58,568 nt of DNA, from positions 1-58,568 of the forward strand of contig MPUH01000388.1 in NCBI GenBank assembly GCA_001970955.1, read 5' to 3'. Both the position numbers and the translations under genes were made by a program. Source of the DNA: Stentor coeruleus (taxonomy: Eukaryota; Ciliophora; Heterotrichea; Heterotrichida; Stentoridae). A model generated the notes under the pieces. That model searched no databases and was not told where the DNA came from. It saw nothing but the letters and a program-made list of their open reading frames with translations. Below are positions 1-10,439 of the stretch, piece by piece (within the stretch, counting starts at the first letter, position 1; every line of letters starts with the position of its first letter).

Positions 1-1616
1 TAATAAATATAATTTTACACATTATATTTTGTCACAGTCTTATCAAGAATTTATTAAAACTAATAAAATATACTGATGAAATTTTTTTTGAGGGTAATGA
101 TAACTATTTTATGATTTAGTAATACTATAATGATAATACTTTTGTGATATTTAATGCAATTTCTTTAGATGTTTGATAAATAAATTTACTCTTACTAAGA
201 ATTGACAGAATAATTTAAACTAAATTTGCGATTGTTATTATATATTTGCATAGAATAAAGCACTTTATTAAGAGCAAAGTAAAAGAAAATTTACTTTGAA
301 GAATTTAATGTTTAGCTCAGAGTTTTTGTAGTGATAAGAAAGACTGGAAGCAGGATTTGTACTAAAATTCTTAAAATACGAGGAAAGAGGAATAAATACA
401 AGTAAAATGATTTTAAATGCGCATTCTTATAAAATAAACTTGCACCCTTAATTCTAAATTCTATCATAAATAAATTATCTGTACATTCATTAATCTGTAT
501 TTTTTATTTTATCAGTATTGAATCTTTTATATAGCATAAAATCAATATAATTTGGATCAAGAGGGTTTTTTAGGATTTTTAAATAGATGCATTAAATCTT
601 TTTAACACTTAGTGATTCCTGAACTTTAAAGTAATACCTTTAACCATTATCAAAATCAGATTACAAAACATAAATAATAATGAAAAATGGGGTAAATAGC
701 TATTCTACTGATGCTAAACACATTATATAAATTCACGATGGAAGTAGATTTATCGATCAGATATTTTTACTTATTTAAGTAGGAATTTTTAAATATAATT
801 TATCCTTAATGTAATTTCTATATCTCTATATCAATTTAATACTCATAATTTATTATAGTTCAGTTTGTTTTTGAAATTAACAAACAAATATTATAAAATT
901 TACAAATTAACTGATAATCACTGTATCAATAATATACAGGAATAACTATAAATTTCTCAACTATAAATTGGAAGTTTAGAATTTGATTATAAGAAAAAAA
1001 TATTATATCAAACTTGATAAATTTTAAAAAAACATGGTAAATTTGTTTATCCAATTGAATATTTCTGCTAATAAAAATTTCAGATGATTAAAATTTAACA
1101 CAAAAAACCTAATCTTATATTCTAAGGAAGAATATACTTATCTTAGTAACTATAAAACCAAAATATCCCAGATTTTTACATAAAAATATTTATAAACAAC
1201 TTAGGCTATATAAACTCAAATTATAATCATCTAAAAGTAAGACAAAAATTTCCTTCCTCACCTTTCTATCTAGTTTTTCTCTCTTAATAAGAGTTCTCAT
1301 TCTAAAAAATTCTTTACGTCCAAAAAATCATCATAAAACCTAAACCCTCTTAATTTCTCTACACAAGCCAAATCATCCTACTTTGCCATAAAAAATATTC
1401 CATCAAATCATACAACAAATTTTTATATCACTCTTCTAACAACAAAAACAATTTTCCTACAACAATCAAACTAATTCTAATAACACAAAAACCTAATATT
1501 AAATAATAAAACCTATAAAGTTTATTAACCCTAATCATAACATTTATTAAATATTATTAAAAGCCATTCACATATCCCAAGAAAAAATATTCAAGTATTT
1601 TATATCAATATTATAA
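1..1616. other. gene-poor left edge
   Basis: No supportable gene is seen here. Positions 50-300 contain short codon-like stretches broken by many TAA/TAG/TGA stops, which could be a decayed gene or chance in AT-rich DNA. From about 1230 to 1616 the + strand is depleted in G and rich in A, C and T. The same pattern lies upstream of most + strand genes in this window, so this is probably the 5' flank of the lipocalin gene. Confidence 0.4.
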
Positions 1617-2213
1617 ATGGGCAAGATCTATGAGACTTTTATTTTTCTCTTGTTTTTTCTTCAACCCTTAACTATCTATGGGATTTTCGCATGGGGTCCA
1701 TGCCCTAGAATTCAAATAGACATCGAAAAATATATTTCGTCTAAAAGTGATTATTTTTTATACTCAGTAGGTAATTTTCGTGCTGGAGAATACCTAGGCA
1801 CATGGTATGGTATAATGAAAACTGAAGATTTCCCTTGGTCAATTGGGAATTGTACTCAAACACTGTATTATGTAAGAGATGATGGAAGAGTAGCAGTGCT
1901 TAATTCTGAAATAATTAACGGGAATAATGTTAGTATGCTTGGTGAAGTGTTTGTTGATACTAATATCCCTGGGCAATTATATCCAAAATTTTTTAGATAT
2001 GCACCTCTTGGCGATTATAAGGTTGTCCATACGGATTATACGAATACTGCTTTGGTGTTCACTTGTAGATCTTTTGGGATATTTCATTTCAAGTATGTTT
2101 GGATTATTGCTAGAGATTTTAATATTGAAGAAGTCCCAGGTTACTATGAAATTATAGAGAGTTTAGGTATTCCTGCAAGCAAATTAGTTAAAACAAATCA
2201 CAAAGGCTGTTGA
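1617..2213 (+). CDS. lipocalin (apolipoprotein D/Blc type), secreted
   Basis: A 198-residue protein with a hydrophobic N-terminus (about residues 7-26) that looks like a signal peptide. A cysteine-proline pair follows at 29-30, and the lipocalin G-x-W signature lies at 61-63 (YLGTWYG). The later pattern of an NCT glycosylation-type site, a GQLYPKF strand, a DYKVVHTDY strand, a Cys, and a basic C-terminal segment (YVWIIARD) fits the ApoD/Blc branch of lipocalins, which bind small hydrophobic ligands in a beta-barrel. The family assignment follows from this pattern; ligand and location (secreted or endomembrane) are inferred. The spacer between CP and GxW is longer than in ApoD. It ends with TGA after a Cys codon, which supports UGA as a stop in this genome. 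The ATG is the first in frame and follows a G-poor 5' flank. Confidence 0.85.
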   Translation: MGKIYETFIFLLFFLQPLTIYGIFAWGPCPRIQIDIEKYISSKSDYFLYSVGNFRAGEYLGTWYGIMKTEDFPWSIGNCTQTLYYVRDDGRVAVLNSEIINGNNVSMLGEVFVDTNIPGQLYPKFFRYAPLGDYKVVHTDYTNTALVFTCRSFGIFHFKYVWIIARDFNIEEVPGYYEIIESLGIPASKLVKTNHKGC

Positions 2214-2401
2214 AATAATGATTTATTTAATCGGCCTTCTTACAAATTATAACTTGCTATAACTTTATTGTCTAGCAATATAAAAAGTTTGTGAATTTAG
2301 ATTAAATATTATAACTAATATTAATATTTGTGTACCACAGCATTTTTGCTATAGATTTATAAGGAAAATACTATTTCTTTCTTATGCATATAGAAAATGA
2401 T

Positions 2402-2518
2402 ATTTTACCCAATACAAATCTCTTATCTTATATAACTATAAAAAAANAAATGATATTTTATCACAAATTATCATTTTACCCAATACAAATCTCTTATCTT
2501 ATATAACTATAAAAAAAA
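2402..2518. repeat. duplicated flanks around a single N (assembly join)
   Basis: The stretch ending in a poly-A run just before the N at 2447 is repeated almost exactly at about 2473-2517. A lone N between two near-identical copies is the signature of two contig ends that overlap but were not merged. Downstream of the lipocalin and before the ENTH gene stop; no gene is affected. Confidence 0.8.
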
Positions 2519-2553
2519 CTTCTGCTTATATCTATTATTTATCCAAAAAAAAC

Positions 2554-4002
2554 TTATGATCTCATTAATCTTGTCTTCATAGGAGCAACTGATTTTGATA
2601 AACTGCTCGTAAGGTCATCTATATTCATAAGTGAAGCCTCTAAATCTTTTGGGGAATTTTTTAATACTGAATCATTAGAAGAAACTTCAGGTTTAATAAT
2701 AGGAAAAGAAGAATTAAAATCAAATGAGTCTTGAATAAGCCCAATTTCCTTTATATTGCTCACTGATTTTGTATGAGTGTTTTTCATATTAAGATTCCAA
2801 AAAGTATTATTGTTTTCAGACTTTTGTTCTGTTTTAACATCTTCATTAATCAAAAAAGGTTTTTTTGTATTTTCAGGTTTAGGATTTGAACTTGGGTTTT
2901 GGTCGACTTGAGTTTTTGTTATGTTAATATCCAGATTTAATGAAAGTAAATCAAAATCAAAAATATTTGAATTTATTTCAGACTTATTGTGAGAATGAGA
3001 CTCTTTACCCATATGCATTTTTTTCAAAGGTATACCAAAAAGTTTCCCATCAATAGAAGGCTTTGATTGTGTTTTAATAAGATTATTATGCTCAGGGGTG
3101 CTTGTAAAAGATTTTTCATTATGGTTTTTAAGGTTTGATGAGGTTTTAAGAGGGAAGCCGAAAAGTTCAGTTTTACAGTTTGGGGGCTGGTCTTTAGATT
3201 GTATGATTTTAAGTTTGCTAGGCTCAATTGATTTGTTTTCTGGATTGGGTGTTAGGTCGATTTTTTTTTCATTATCTAATATTCGAATAAAAGATGCTGC
3301 AGCTGGGTTGCTTTGTATTTCTGTATGTATGTCTTGGTTTTTTAAGTTTTCATGGGCAAGAGAATCATTACTATAGTCATTTTCTTGTGGAAAACTAGAT
3401 GAGAAGCTGTTGGAAATAGGGAATTTATCTTGGTCATACCTTATTGACGATAAAAGACTTGATGAGTTGCATAAGTCCTGAGTTTTAAAATTTTCATGCA
3501 TTTCTATATTATTTCCTTCAGCAAAACTCCCAGACGAAAAACCGACAGTCTTTTCTCTTTGTTTACGGGCTTCATCCCTTTCATTTTCCAACAGACTTTC
3601 TTGGGCGAATAAATTCAACAACCTCCTGACGATTTCTCTGACCATGGTACATTGTTCTATAGACTTTCCATCAGGGAAATAGTCCATGAAACCTCGAAAC
3701 TTCTGCGAGGAATTACTTAATTCTACGACAAAAGAAAATGAACCGAATTTGACTAAAGCTTCAACAAGCTGAAAGCCTCTGAGTATTTTAAAACAATCTT
3801 TTTCTTCTGGTTTTAGATATTCCCAGAGAAGTTTACTTATAGTTTTGCAATCATCAGGCAAAACTGTCCGATCAGCAATAAAATAATATGCAGTCTTAAG
3901 GGGAGGTTCAGGGCTTTTGATCACTGCATGAATTGCTTTTTCTAGATCAGACTTTGTGAACTTTTGCTTGAGTTCTGAGGCTGCTTTTCTTAATCTCTCC
4001 AT
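2554..4002 (-). CDS. ENTH-domain protein, epsin-like
   Basis: A 482-residue protein. Residues about 1-155 match an ENTH fold: a basic amphipathic start, the helical run LLWEYLKPEEKDCFKILRGF then LVEALVKFGS, and the closing VREIVRRLLNLFAQESLLENER, which corresponds to the epsin segment ending in charged helices. ENTH domains bind phosphoinositides and bend membranes at clathrin-coated sites. The remaining two thirds are low-complexity, Ser/Asn/Lys-rich and probably disordered, with acidic-hydrophobic stretches (FDFDLLSLNLD; DSFDFNSSF) that could act as clathrin- or adaptor-binding peptides. That last point is inference. No ubiquitin-interacting motif is obvious. The start is the first ATG and is followed directly by the basic membrane-inserting helix expected of epsins. 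Confidence 0.85.
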   Translation of the reverse strand: MERLRKAASELKQKFTKSDLEKAIHAVIKSPEPPLKTAYYFIADRTVLPDDCKTISKLLWEYLKPEEKDCFKILRGFQLVEALVKFGSFSFVVELSNSSQKFRGFMDYFPDGKSIEQCTMVREIVRRLLNLFAQESLLENERDEARKQREKTVGFSSGSFAEGNNIEMHENFKTQDLCNSSSLLSSIRYDQDKFPISNSFSSSFPQENDYSNDSLAHENLKNQDIHTEIQSNPAAASFIRILDNEKKIDLTPNPENKSIEPSKLKIIQSKDQPPNCKTELFGFPLKTSSNLKNHNEKSFTSTPEHNNLIKTQSKPSIDGKLFGIPLKKMHMGKESHSHNKSEINSNIFDFDLLSLNLDINITKTQVDQNPSSNPKPENTKKPFLINEDVKTEQKSENNNTFWNLNMKNTHTKSVSNIKEIGLIQDSFDFNSSFPIIKPEVSSNDSVLKNSPKDLEASLMNIDDLTSSLSKSVAPMKTRLMRS

Positions 4003-5266
4003 ATATAATTTATGCGCTATGGTGATGATGGAAAATATGTGAAAAATATGTTAAATATTGGTTGAAACAATAAGTTACATATAGAAAAGTAGATATAGTC
4101 ATATAGAAATATTTTAATATTGTAGTTGTATATCAACCTCTAAATAAGATTGTCATATTTTCATATAAATTCGACTAATAAGCGTTTTTTTCAAAATTAT
4201 TTACTTTAGAACTAGATAACCTAAATTATGACTATAATGTGTATTTGATTTTGGTTATATACAAATTTTTATATCTCGATGCAAACCTATGTGAAAAAAT
4301 ACACTTTTATATATAAAATTCTTTATGTTGTAAAACTTTTGATAGCAGTTAAAATTATAAGATTTCTAGCGTTTTTATATACTAAAACATGTGCTTAAGT
4401 TGCTTGAAATATTTAATTCAACTACAAATTTGTAATAAAAAAGCATTTTTTAATGGAAATATTTTTTCGTAAAAAATCCTAGAATCGCTTTGATTTTTTG
4501 CAGATTATATTATAAAACTGCAGAGTTATTGATGATCTTTTATAAAGTCTTTAGGAAAGACTATTGTTTTATGGGATATATAAAAAAAGTTAGAGTATAA
4601 AAGTTGTATTGTATTGAGATAGTTATGTTAAATAATAACTGGATTCAAGAAGTTCATATATGTGTATATATAGTGAATATATGCCGTTTTTTACATAAAG
4701 AAAGTCTATGCTTAGTAAAAATAGGTGTCTTGATAAAATTCTTTATGTAGTTACAATGAAACTCTAAACTTTTGTTTATATAAACCACATAAGAATCTTG
4801 TGTATATTTTCTAAATTTTTTGTATATGCTAAACTGGGCTTGAAATTTTCATATGCATATAGGAGTAGAAAAAAAGGGAAAAAGCTAGCATAAGAACATA
4901 AATCAGTATAAAACAATCTTAAAATAAAACCAAACAAAAAACAATTACTTTCCTCATACTCACAACTTTAAAAACCTAAAATTATTTCCCTCTATAGCAT
5001 GTGTGTCTTCTAACAAAATCTTATATAAAAATGAAATTTGTTTATAAATATAAACCCTAACACCAAAAACTGTCATCTACAACAACTAAAACTCCGAATA
5101 TTCAACAATTAATTACCTAACCCATGATAATCATTTCCAAATGAATATTATCTTAAAAAAACTCATTCCCATAAATCCCTTATCCAAAACTAAGCAACTA
5201 AACAATCAATCTTTAAAACAAAGGTTATTTATCTCCTTTAAGCTCCATTTTATATGTGAATAATTA
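4003..5266. other. divergent intergenic region
   Basis: Lies between the ENTH gene (-) and eL32 (+). The left half is C-poor and the right half (about 4900-5260) is strongly G-poor on the + strand, consistent with two diverging 5' flanks meeting near 4.8 kb. No gene is seen. Confidence 0.5.
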
Positions 5267-5668
5267 ATGGTAGCCCCTATTCACAGGCTTAAGAAGATTA
5301 AAAAGCATAAGAAAACTTTCACAAGATTCCAAAGCGACCAGTTCAAGAGAGTAGCACCAAGTTGGAGGCAGCCTCATGGTATTGATAGCAGAATCAGAAG
5401 AAAGTTTAGAGGTAATAAACCTTTACCTGGTATTGGATATGGTACTGATAAAAAAACTAGATTTTTACTGCCTAATGGTTTTAGGAAATTCTTAGTCACT
5501 AACGATAAGGATTTAGAAGTGCTTCTTATGCATAATAGAGTTTACTGTGCTGAACTCGCACACAATCTTAGTGCCAGGAGCAGAAAAAGACTAGTTGAAA
5601 GAGCTACACAGCTTGGAGTCAGAGTTACTAATGCCAATGCTAGAGTCCGTACTGAAGAGAAAAAGTAA
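5267..5668 (+). CDS. RPL32: 60S ribosomal protein eL32 (copy 1)
   Basis: A 133-residue protein with the full eL32 pattern: KTFTRFQSDQFKRV, SWRQPHGIDSRIRRKF, PGIGYGTDKKTRFLLPNGF and the basic C-terminal region around SARSRKRLVERA. It is a structural protein of the large ribosomal subunit, of normal length, without introns. The ATG follows the context ATTA. Copy 2 (16134-16535, minus) differs by only two residues (Arg7 to Met, and Thr to Ala in the ERATQLG segment), and most synonymous positions are also identical. Downstream, in convergent orientation, lies a CTD-type phosphatase that is also duplicated beside copy 2, so the pair belongs to an inverted duplication. Confidence 0.97.
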   Translation: MVAPIHRLKKIKKHKKTFTRFQSDQFKRVAPSWRQPHGIDSRIRRKFRGNKPLPGIGYGTDKKTRFLLPNGFRKFLVTNDKDLEVLLMHNRVYCAELAHNLSARSRKRLVERATQLGVRVTNANARVRTEEKK

Positions 5669-5889
5669 TGGATAAGATAAAGATTATTATAGGATTAGTT
5701 ATTAAGGGAAAATTATATGGAAATATTTATGAAGATGAGAAGGTATTAGGTTTTGAATATTATATAATAGATTAGATAGACTAGGTTTTTATTGGTTTAA
5801 GATAGGTTTTTTAAAGAGAAAAAGTTTTATAAAGTATATGATAATATTGAATAAAATGTTAAATAAACTCAAATACCTGATAATATGAA

Positions 5890-7203
5890 TTAATACTTTT
5901 TCCCTCCTTTTGGTGATGAAACAGTATCCGCAGCCAAAAACTCGTTAATATAATCTTCATAAAAAGTCCTCATATGAAAAGTTTGCTCATTAACATCTCT
6001 GATATCCTCAACAGCAGCAAGAGCTTTGACATAATCCATCAAATTATACAATTCTTTATCATGTGGGTCATCATGCCAAGATACAATTGGAATCCCATTA
6101 TCCAGCTGATATGCAAACGAATAAGCCGCATTATCAACAATAATCAAATCCTTAAGATTACGATTAGCGAAAATCCTAAGATCCTTAATAAACACCCCAC
6201 CCATATTGACACAAGAATCTCTAAAAAACCTTTGATGTATAAGTTCTTTATTAGGATCAAGATAATCTAATACAACATTAGCATAACAAGGATGTGATGC
6301 TGTAAAGACAAAAACTTCAAAATCGTTATTAACTTCTCTTAAACATTCTAAAGCATATGGTCTTACATTTATCCCAGCTTGTACTGTTTCACCTGTTGGG
6401 AATACAACAGGTAATATTACTGTTGGGTTACTTGTAGTTATATCTTCACAACAATGAACTAATGTTTCATCTAAATCAAAAATAATAGTCTTTTTGTTTT
6501 CAAAACCTTTACGCCTTGGGACATTTATACGTTTTTCTTTTAGTTGTTCAAGATTTACTGGTTGTAAAGTTCTGACAAATTTCATAGCTTGGAAAGTTTG
6601 GAAAAGATGCTCTTTGTAAAGCATTTCACTTTTAGCTTGAATTTCTTCTTCACTTAAGCTTGTAGTAACTTTTTTTGTACTTAATTTAACTTGGGTTACG
6701 AGATTGTTGAGATTTGGGCTTGAACCAGTTTCTGCTTTAAGAGATTTTTCTGAGTTCGTTGTTGTTTTAGGGCGTTTTTTATTTTCTTCAAATGAGTTTT
6801 TATGTGTTGGTGTTGCAGAAACTTTAACTATAGGTGTATGGCCTTTACTTTTTGCTCTAGATATTTGCGTGTTGGGTGGTTTAGATGGTGATCTTTTAGC
6901 TGTCGTTTTAGGTGTTGATGGAAACTTAAAGATCTTTGGTGCAGTCTTTGGTGTTCCAGACTGTCCATAACATCTTTTAGTCGCATGAGATGATGAAGCT
7001 GGCTTGTGCTTAGGGGCAAAAATCGACCCTGAAGCTTTTTGGTAATCCGTTGCTACTTTAGAATAAGTTGGCGAATTCTTGTTGAATTTAGTTGTTGCAG
7101 GCTCATCATCCTCATCAGGTACCTCAATTGTCAATTTACTAGACTTTGCAAGAAGGTTGCCTTGGAGTACAGGCTGTGATTTTTGACTTCTTGGATTCTT
7201 CAT
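5890..7203 (-). CDS. FCP1/SCP-type (NIF domain) protein phosphatase, copy 1
   Basis: A 437-residue protein. The C-terminal half, from about residue 190, is a CTD-phosphatase (NIF) domain of the HAD superfamily with the catalytic motif DLDET at 243-247 followed by LVHCCED, then VFVFTASHPCYANVVLDYLDP, RFFRDSC, KDLRIFANRNLKDLIIVDN and NGIPIVSWHDD. This is closest to the SCP/CTDSPL2 group, Ser/Thr phosphatases acting on the RNA polymerase II tail or other nuclear proteins. The N-terminal half is low-complexity and rich in Ser, Thr, Pro and Lys. The paralogue at 14554-15867 is almost identical over the catalytic half but has diverged in the N-terminal half. It is convergent with eL32, which ends about 220 bp away. 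Confidence 0.93.
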   Translation of the reverse strand: MKNPRSQKSQPVLQGNLLAKSSKLTIEVPDEDDEPATTKFNKNSPTYSKVATDYQKASGSIFAPKHKPASSSHATKRCYGQSGTPKTAPKIFKFPSTPKTTAKRSPSKPPNTQISRAKSKGHTPIVKVSATPTHKNSFEENKKRPKTTTNSEKSLKAETGSSPNLNNLVTQVKLSTKKVTTSLSEEEIQAKSEMLYKEHLFQTFQAMKFVRTLQPVNLEQLKEKRINVPRRKGFENKKTIIFDLDETLVHCCEDITTSNPTVILPVVFPTGETVQAGINVRPYALECLREVNNDFEVFVFTASHPCYANVVLDYLDPNKELIHQRFFRDSCVNMGGVFIKDLRIFANRNLKDLIIVDNAAYSFAYQLDNGIPIVSWHDDPHDKELYNLMDYVKALAAVEDIRDVNEQTFHMRTFYEDYINEFLAADTVSSPKGGKKY

Positions 7204-7728
7204 ATTTATGGTAGGAGATAAAAATTTGATTTTAAGTTTTATATGCTTATATAATATGATTACATGAGAAAAAAAAACTAACGACTGAAAGAGAAAATTA
7301 TAAAAAGTTTGATATAGAAATATAAAGAATAAAAGATGGAAGATGATGATGGGTAATATATTTTTTTTAAGACTATAAGATAATAATATCTAGGAGAAAT
7401 AAAATTTTATTAAATAAAACTCACAACACAATTTCATATTTAAAAAATCATGTAAATATATTAATAGCCCAATAAAATTTTCCCACTTAATAATCAATAT
7501 AATCATAAATATAAACCTATGATAAAGCATATTCCATATCTTATTTTCTTTATAATGATTAACACTCAACATCTTTTAAAAATCTAAATCAAGTTTTTAT
7601 TTTCTATTATTAATCCAATAATTTTATCTAAAGCCCACATTTTATCTTCCTATAAAAAATCTAATAATTTTACTACTCAATAAGCAAAAATTTTTCAATA
7701 TCTAATCTATTTAAAGCATATTCATAAT
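7204..7728. other. intergenic; 5' flank of the phosphatase gene
   Basis: Positions 7204-7380 are C-poor and purine-rich, as expected upstream of a minus-strand gene here. 7400-7728 is G-poor on the + strand, as expected downstream of the next minus-strand gene's end. No gene is seen. Confidence 0.45.
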
Positions 7729-8448
7729 TTAAACCATCTCATAATTTTTTGCCACTTCCTTTTGTTTACTACTAACACCCTTAGCTTTTTCTAAAATAGC
7801 AGTCATTTTATCAGTTATAAACTCCCAAACCCCTTCCCAAAAACTAACATGTGGGATTATGCATCCTGACCCTTGCGAAATATTAATCAAAGTCCCAATA
7901 ATAAAATAAAGGGCAAATGCGCCAAGGGTAAAAATTAACCCCCAAACCCAAGTAAATGTAAACTGAACTGGACAGCCAGCTTTGGTTTTTTTTTTCAATA
8001 TAATATGACAATAATTAGTAAAAGTTGACTGGATAATTTCCCACTGTCCTTCAGTTTTGCTGCATATTAACTGAAAAGATATCTGTCTAGTGTTTATCGA
8101 TGAAACATCATAGCAAATATCCCCACCTTTATATGTTATCTCAATACCATTATTAACACTTTGAACTTTCTGCATATCTGATCTACCTAAAATACTGCAG
8201 CTTTCCATCCATCCATCTAATAATTCAACTGATTCCATTGCTGCTGGGTATTGACCTGCACATGCTGTTGGAAGATCCTCACCAAAGTTAAATGAATAGA
8301 TTGAAGGGATGAAAAAAGCATTGGAATCAACAACTTCATAATAATTATCTGGATCTCGTTTTAAACTTTTCCAGTTGTAGCTCATACCGGTTGTTGGATC
8401 TTCCCAAGTAGTTTGGCTTTGTACTAAAACGATAAGCATGTAAAACAT
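7729..8448 (-). CDS. MRH-domain single-pass membrane protein (ATG27/mannose-6-phosphate-receptor type)
   Basis: A 239-residue protein with a short N-terminal signal peptide (about 1-11), a lumenal cysteine-containing domain, one transmembrane segment near residues 165-192 (FTWVWGLIFTLGAFALYFIIG) and a cytosolic tail of about 45 residues. The lumenal part has the pattern GGDICYDVSSINTRQISFQLICSK, then WEIIQ, then CHIILKKKTKAGCP, ending in a Cys-Pro just before the membrane. This is the typical end of MRH (mannose-6-phosphate receptor homology) domains, including Atg27 and CREG/CI-MPR relatives. Such proteins cycle between Golgi, endosomes and autophagosome sources. Whether this one binds sugar cannot be told. 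It follows the PAP gene on the same strand, with about 350 bp between them. Confidence 0.75.
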   Translation of the reverse strand: MFYMLIVLVQSQTTWEDPTTGMSYNWKSLKRDPDNYYEVVDSNAFFIPSIYSFNFGEDLPTACAGQYPAAMESVELLDGWMESCSILGRSDMQKVQSVNNGIEITYKGGDICYDVSSINTRQISFQLICSKTEGQWEIIQSTFTNYCHIILKKKTKAGCPVQFTFTWVWGLIFTLGAFALYFIIGTLINISQGSGCIIPHVSFWEGVWEFITDKMTAILEKAKGVSSKQKEVAKNYEMV

Positions 8449-8802
8449 TTTGTAAATATGGATTTTTGATTGAAGGATTTTTTGTATTTTTAAGATTAAG
8501 GTGAGAAATTATTATAAATTAGTAGAATGATTGTGAATGGGTGTTAAAGTTCATGATTTTGACTTTAAAATATTAAGAAAATAATAAAGTAAAAATTCTG
8601 AAGACATTATTTAATCTTATATACCTTTTATCACTTATACTAAAAACATAAAATATTTCAGAAATCATAGTTTCGATATAAATCATCTTCAGATCATTCA
8701 TCGATTATTCTCATACACATTAAAATCCTATTCAAAAAGCATTCATTTAGTCATTATCAAAAATAAATTCTATCTTTAAAAGGATAAAAATTCTAATAAT
8801 AT
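8449..8802. other. intergenic spacer
   Basis: 354 bp between two minus-strand genes. C-poor on the left (5' flank of the MRH gene), C-rich on the right (3' flank of PAP). Nothing else is visible. Confidence 0.4.
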
Positions 8803-10095
8803 TTAACTACTTGTCTGATTATTTTGTTTTATGATATAAACATAATCTATCATCTTATCACTCTCTGAACTAAACTGTTCCCATAATAAAGTAGTTTTAT
8901 TAATCATAGTTAGCATACCAAATCCAAAATCATCACTTACAAATCTTGTCCATAAATAATTATAAGGTGATGAAGGGTCATTTTTATTACTTCTATTCCC
9001 AGCAGATCCAGACACAATATAAATAGGAGCTTTAGCATTAACATGCTTATTTTGTTCATCAACATCTCCCAAAATTGTCTGGTTTTTATAAATACTTGCT
9101 TGTCTTTCATAACGATGAACATGTCCAGCAAGTACTAAATCCACTTTATTTTCATAATAAATATCTTCAAGTGCATTTCTTATTATTTCTGCTTGAACTT
9201 CACAATCTTTTCTTGACATTTCCATATTAGGATTAAGTGTGCAATAAAAAGTATGATGATGCAAAATTATTATCCAAGGAACATTATTCCGATTGTTATT
9301 AGCTTTAAATAAGTCATCTTTAAGCCAATTTATCATAGTTTTCCTTTCTGATTTCTGCTCTATTATTAGAAAAGGGTTTGTGTTTAAGCAAATATAATGA
9401 ACATGGCCTATATTTAAAGAATAAAAATAGCTTGAGTTTTGACTTGCTTCATTTCGAGGCATTAAAAACCTTTGTTTATAAGCAGTAAAATTATTAGCTT
9501 GTTCATGATTTCCTGGCATAGTCATATACGCATGTGTTGTGGCGATAGGTTTGATCATATCAAGAAACTTATCTCCAATAAGGCCTTGATCATATTCTAA
9601 ATTATATCCAATATCACCCATATGCATTATCCCTAATATTTCTTGGGTTTCTGTCATGGTCTTCATTAAATTTAAACTTTTCTGTCCATGATAATGAGTG
9701 CCTAGATCGCCAAATATCATCATTTTATATGAAGTATTTATATCATGACCTGGAGTTCTACCACTGAAAACGAAAGACTCTGTCCAAAAATACCCTATTC
9801 CAACAGTATACTCATAATAACAATCTGCTTGTAAATCAGTCATTATGGCAGTATGAATATATGAATACCTTGGCATTTCTGTACCAAAGTCAATACGAGA
9901 TGTCTGAGCATTGATGGTTTTCCAGTCAAAATTTTGCTTACAAAGATATGGTCGATAAGAAATTTTTGCTTCACCACTCATCCGTGATTGCCACATAACA
10001 CACATTTCTGAACTTTTTTCTGTCCATGATAAATGGACTTGCATTGGGGTAAATAAAGCACTTGATTGGGATATGAGAAATACAATTAGTATCAT
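8803..10095 (-). CDS. purple acid phosphatase (metallophosphoesterase), secreted; copy 1
   Basis: A 430-residue protein with a signal peptide (about 1-13), an N-terminal fibronectin-like domain of the plant-type purple acid phosphatases (VHLSWTEKSSEMCVMWQSR) and a catalytic metallophosphoesterase domain. The five metal-binding blocks are present in order: GD-LG near 129-132, GDIGYN near 160-165, GNHE at 195-198, HHHTFYC, and GHVHRYER. This is a binuclear-metal acid phosphatase, probably lysosomal, vacuolar or secreted. The paralogue at 45590-46882 has the same length, and decayed 3' pieces of that paralogue occur at 49213, 50630 and 52252. The ATG chosen is the first and starts the signal peptide. 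Confidence 0.95.
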   Translation of the reverse strand: MILIVFLISQSSALFTPMQVHLSWTEKSSEMCVMWQSRMSGEAKISYRPYLCKQNFDWKTINAQTSRIDFGTEMPRYSYIHTAIMTDLQADCYYEYTVGIGYFWTESFVFSGRTPGHDINTSYKMMIFGDLGTHYHGQKSLNLMKTMTETQEILGIMHMGDIGYNLEYDQGLIGDKFLDMIKPIATTHAYMTMPGNHEQANNFTAYKQRFLMPRNEASQNSSYFYSLNIGHVHYICLNTNPFLIIEQKSERKTMINWLKDDLFKANNNRNNVPWIIILHHHTFYCTLNPNMEMSRKDCEVQAEIIRNALEDIYYENKVDLVLAGHVHRYERQASIYKNQTILGDVDEQNKHVNAKAPIYIVSGSAGNRSNKNDPSSPYNYLWTRFVSDDFGFGMLTMINKTTLLWEQFSSESDKMIDYVYIIKQNNQTSS

Positions 10096-10439
10096 TATTT
10101 TGTTAATGATAAATGATTTTTATGATAAGTTTATGGATATTTGGTTTATGGATATTTGGTATATGGTTTTTAAGGATGATGATTAGATTTTTTATATTAA
10201 TATGATAGTGAAATTTTAGAATATGCTTTTTGTTTATGAGTAGAGTAAGTTGAAATATTTTTTTTTTGGTTAAAGAAAAGGTTTTATATTGAAATTTGTA
10301 TTTTTTTCGGGTTAAATAAAACTGATAAAAAACGTCCTCTAGATAATTTAGCAAGCTTATGAGTAGCTAGTTGGATAATTTTACCCAGCAACTTTCCTGC
10401 AGCTTTAAAAATAATGAGGCTCTTTATAGATTTTATAAT
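10096..10439. other. divergent intergenic region
   Basis: Between the PAP gene (-) and the unknown + strand gene starting at 10440. The left part is C-poor. Positions 10330-10420 are less AT-rich than usual and could hold promoter elements or a short RNA; no clear structure was found. Confidence 0.35.
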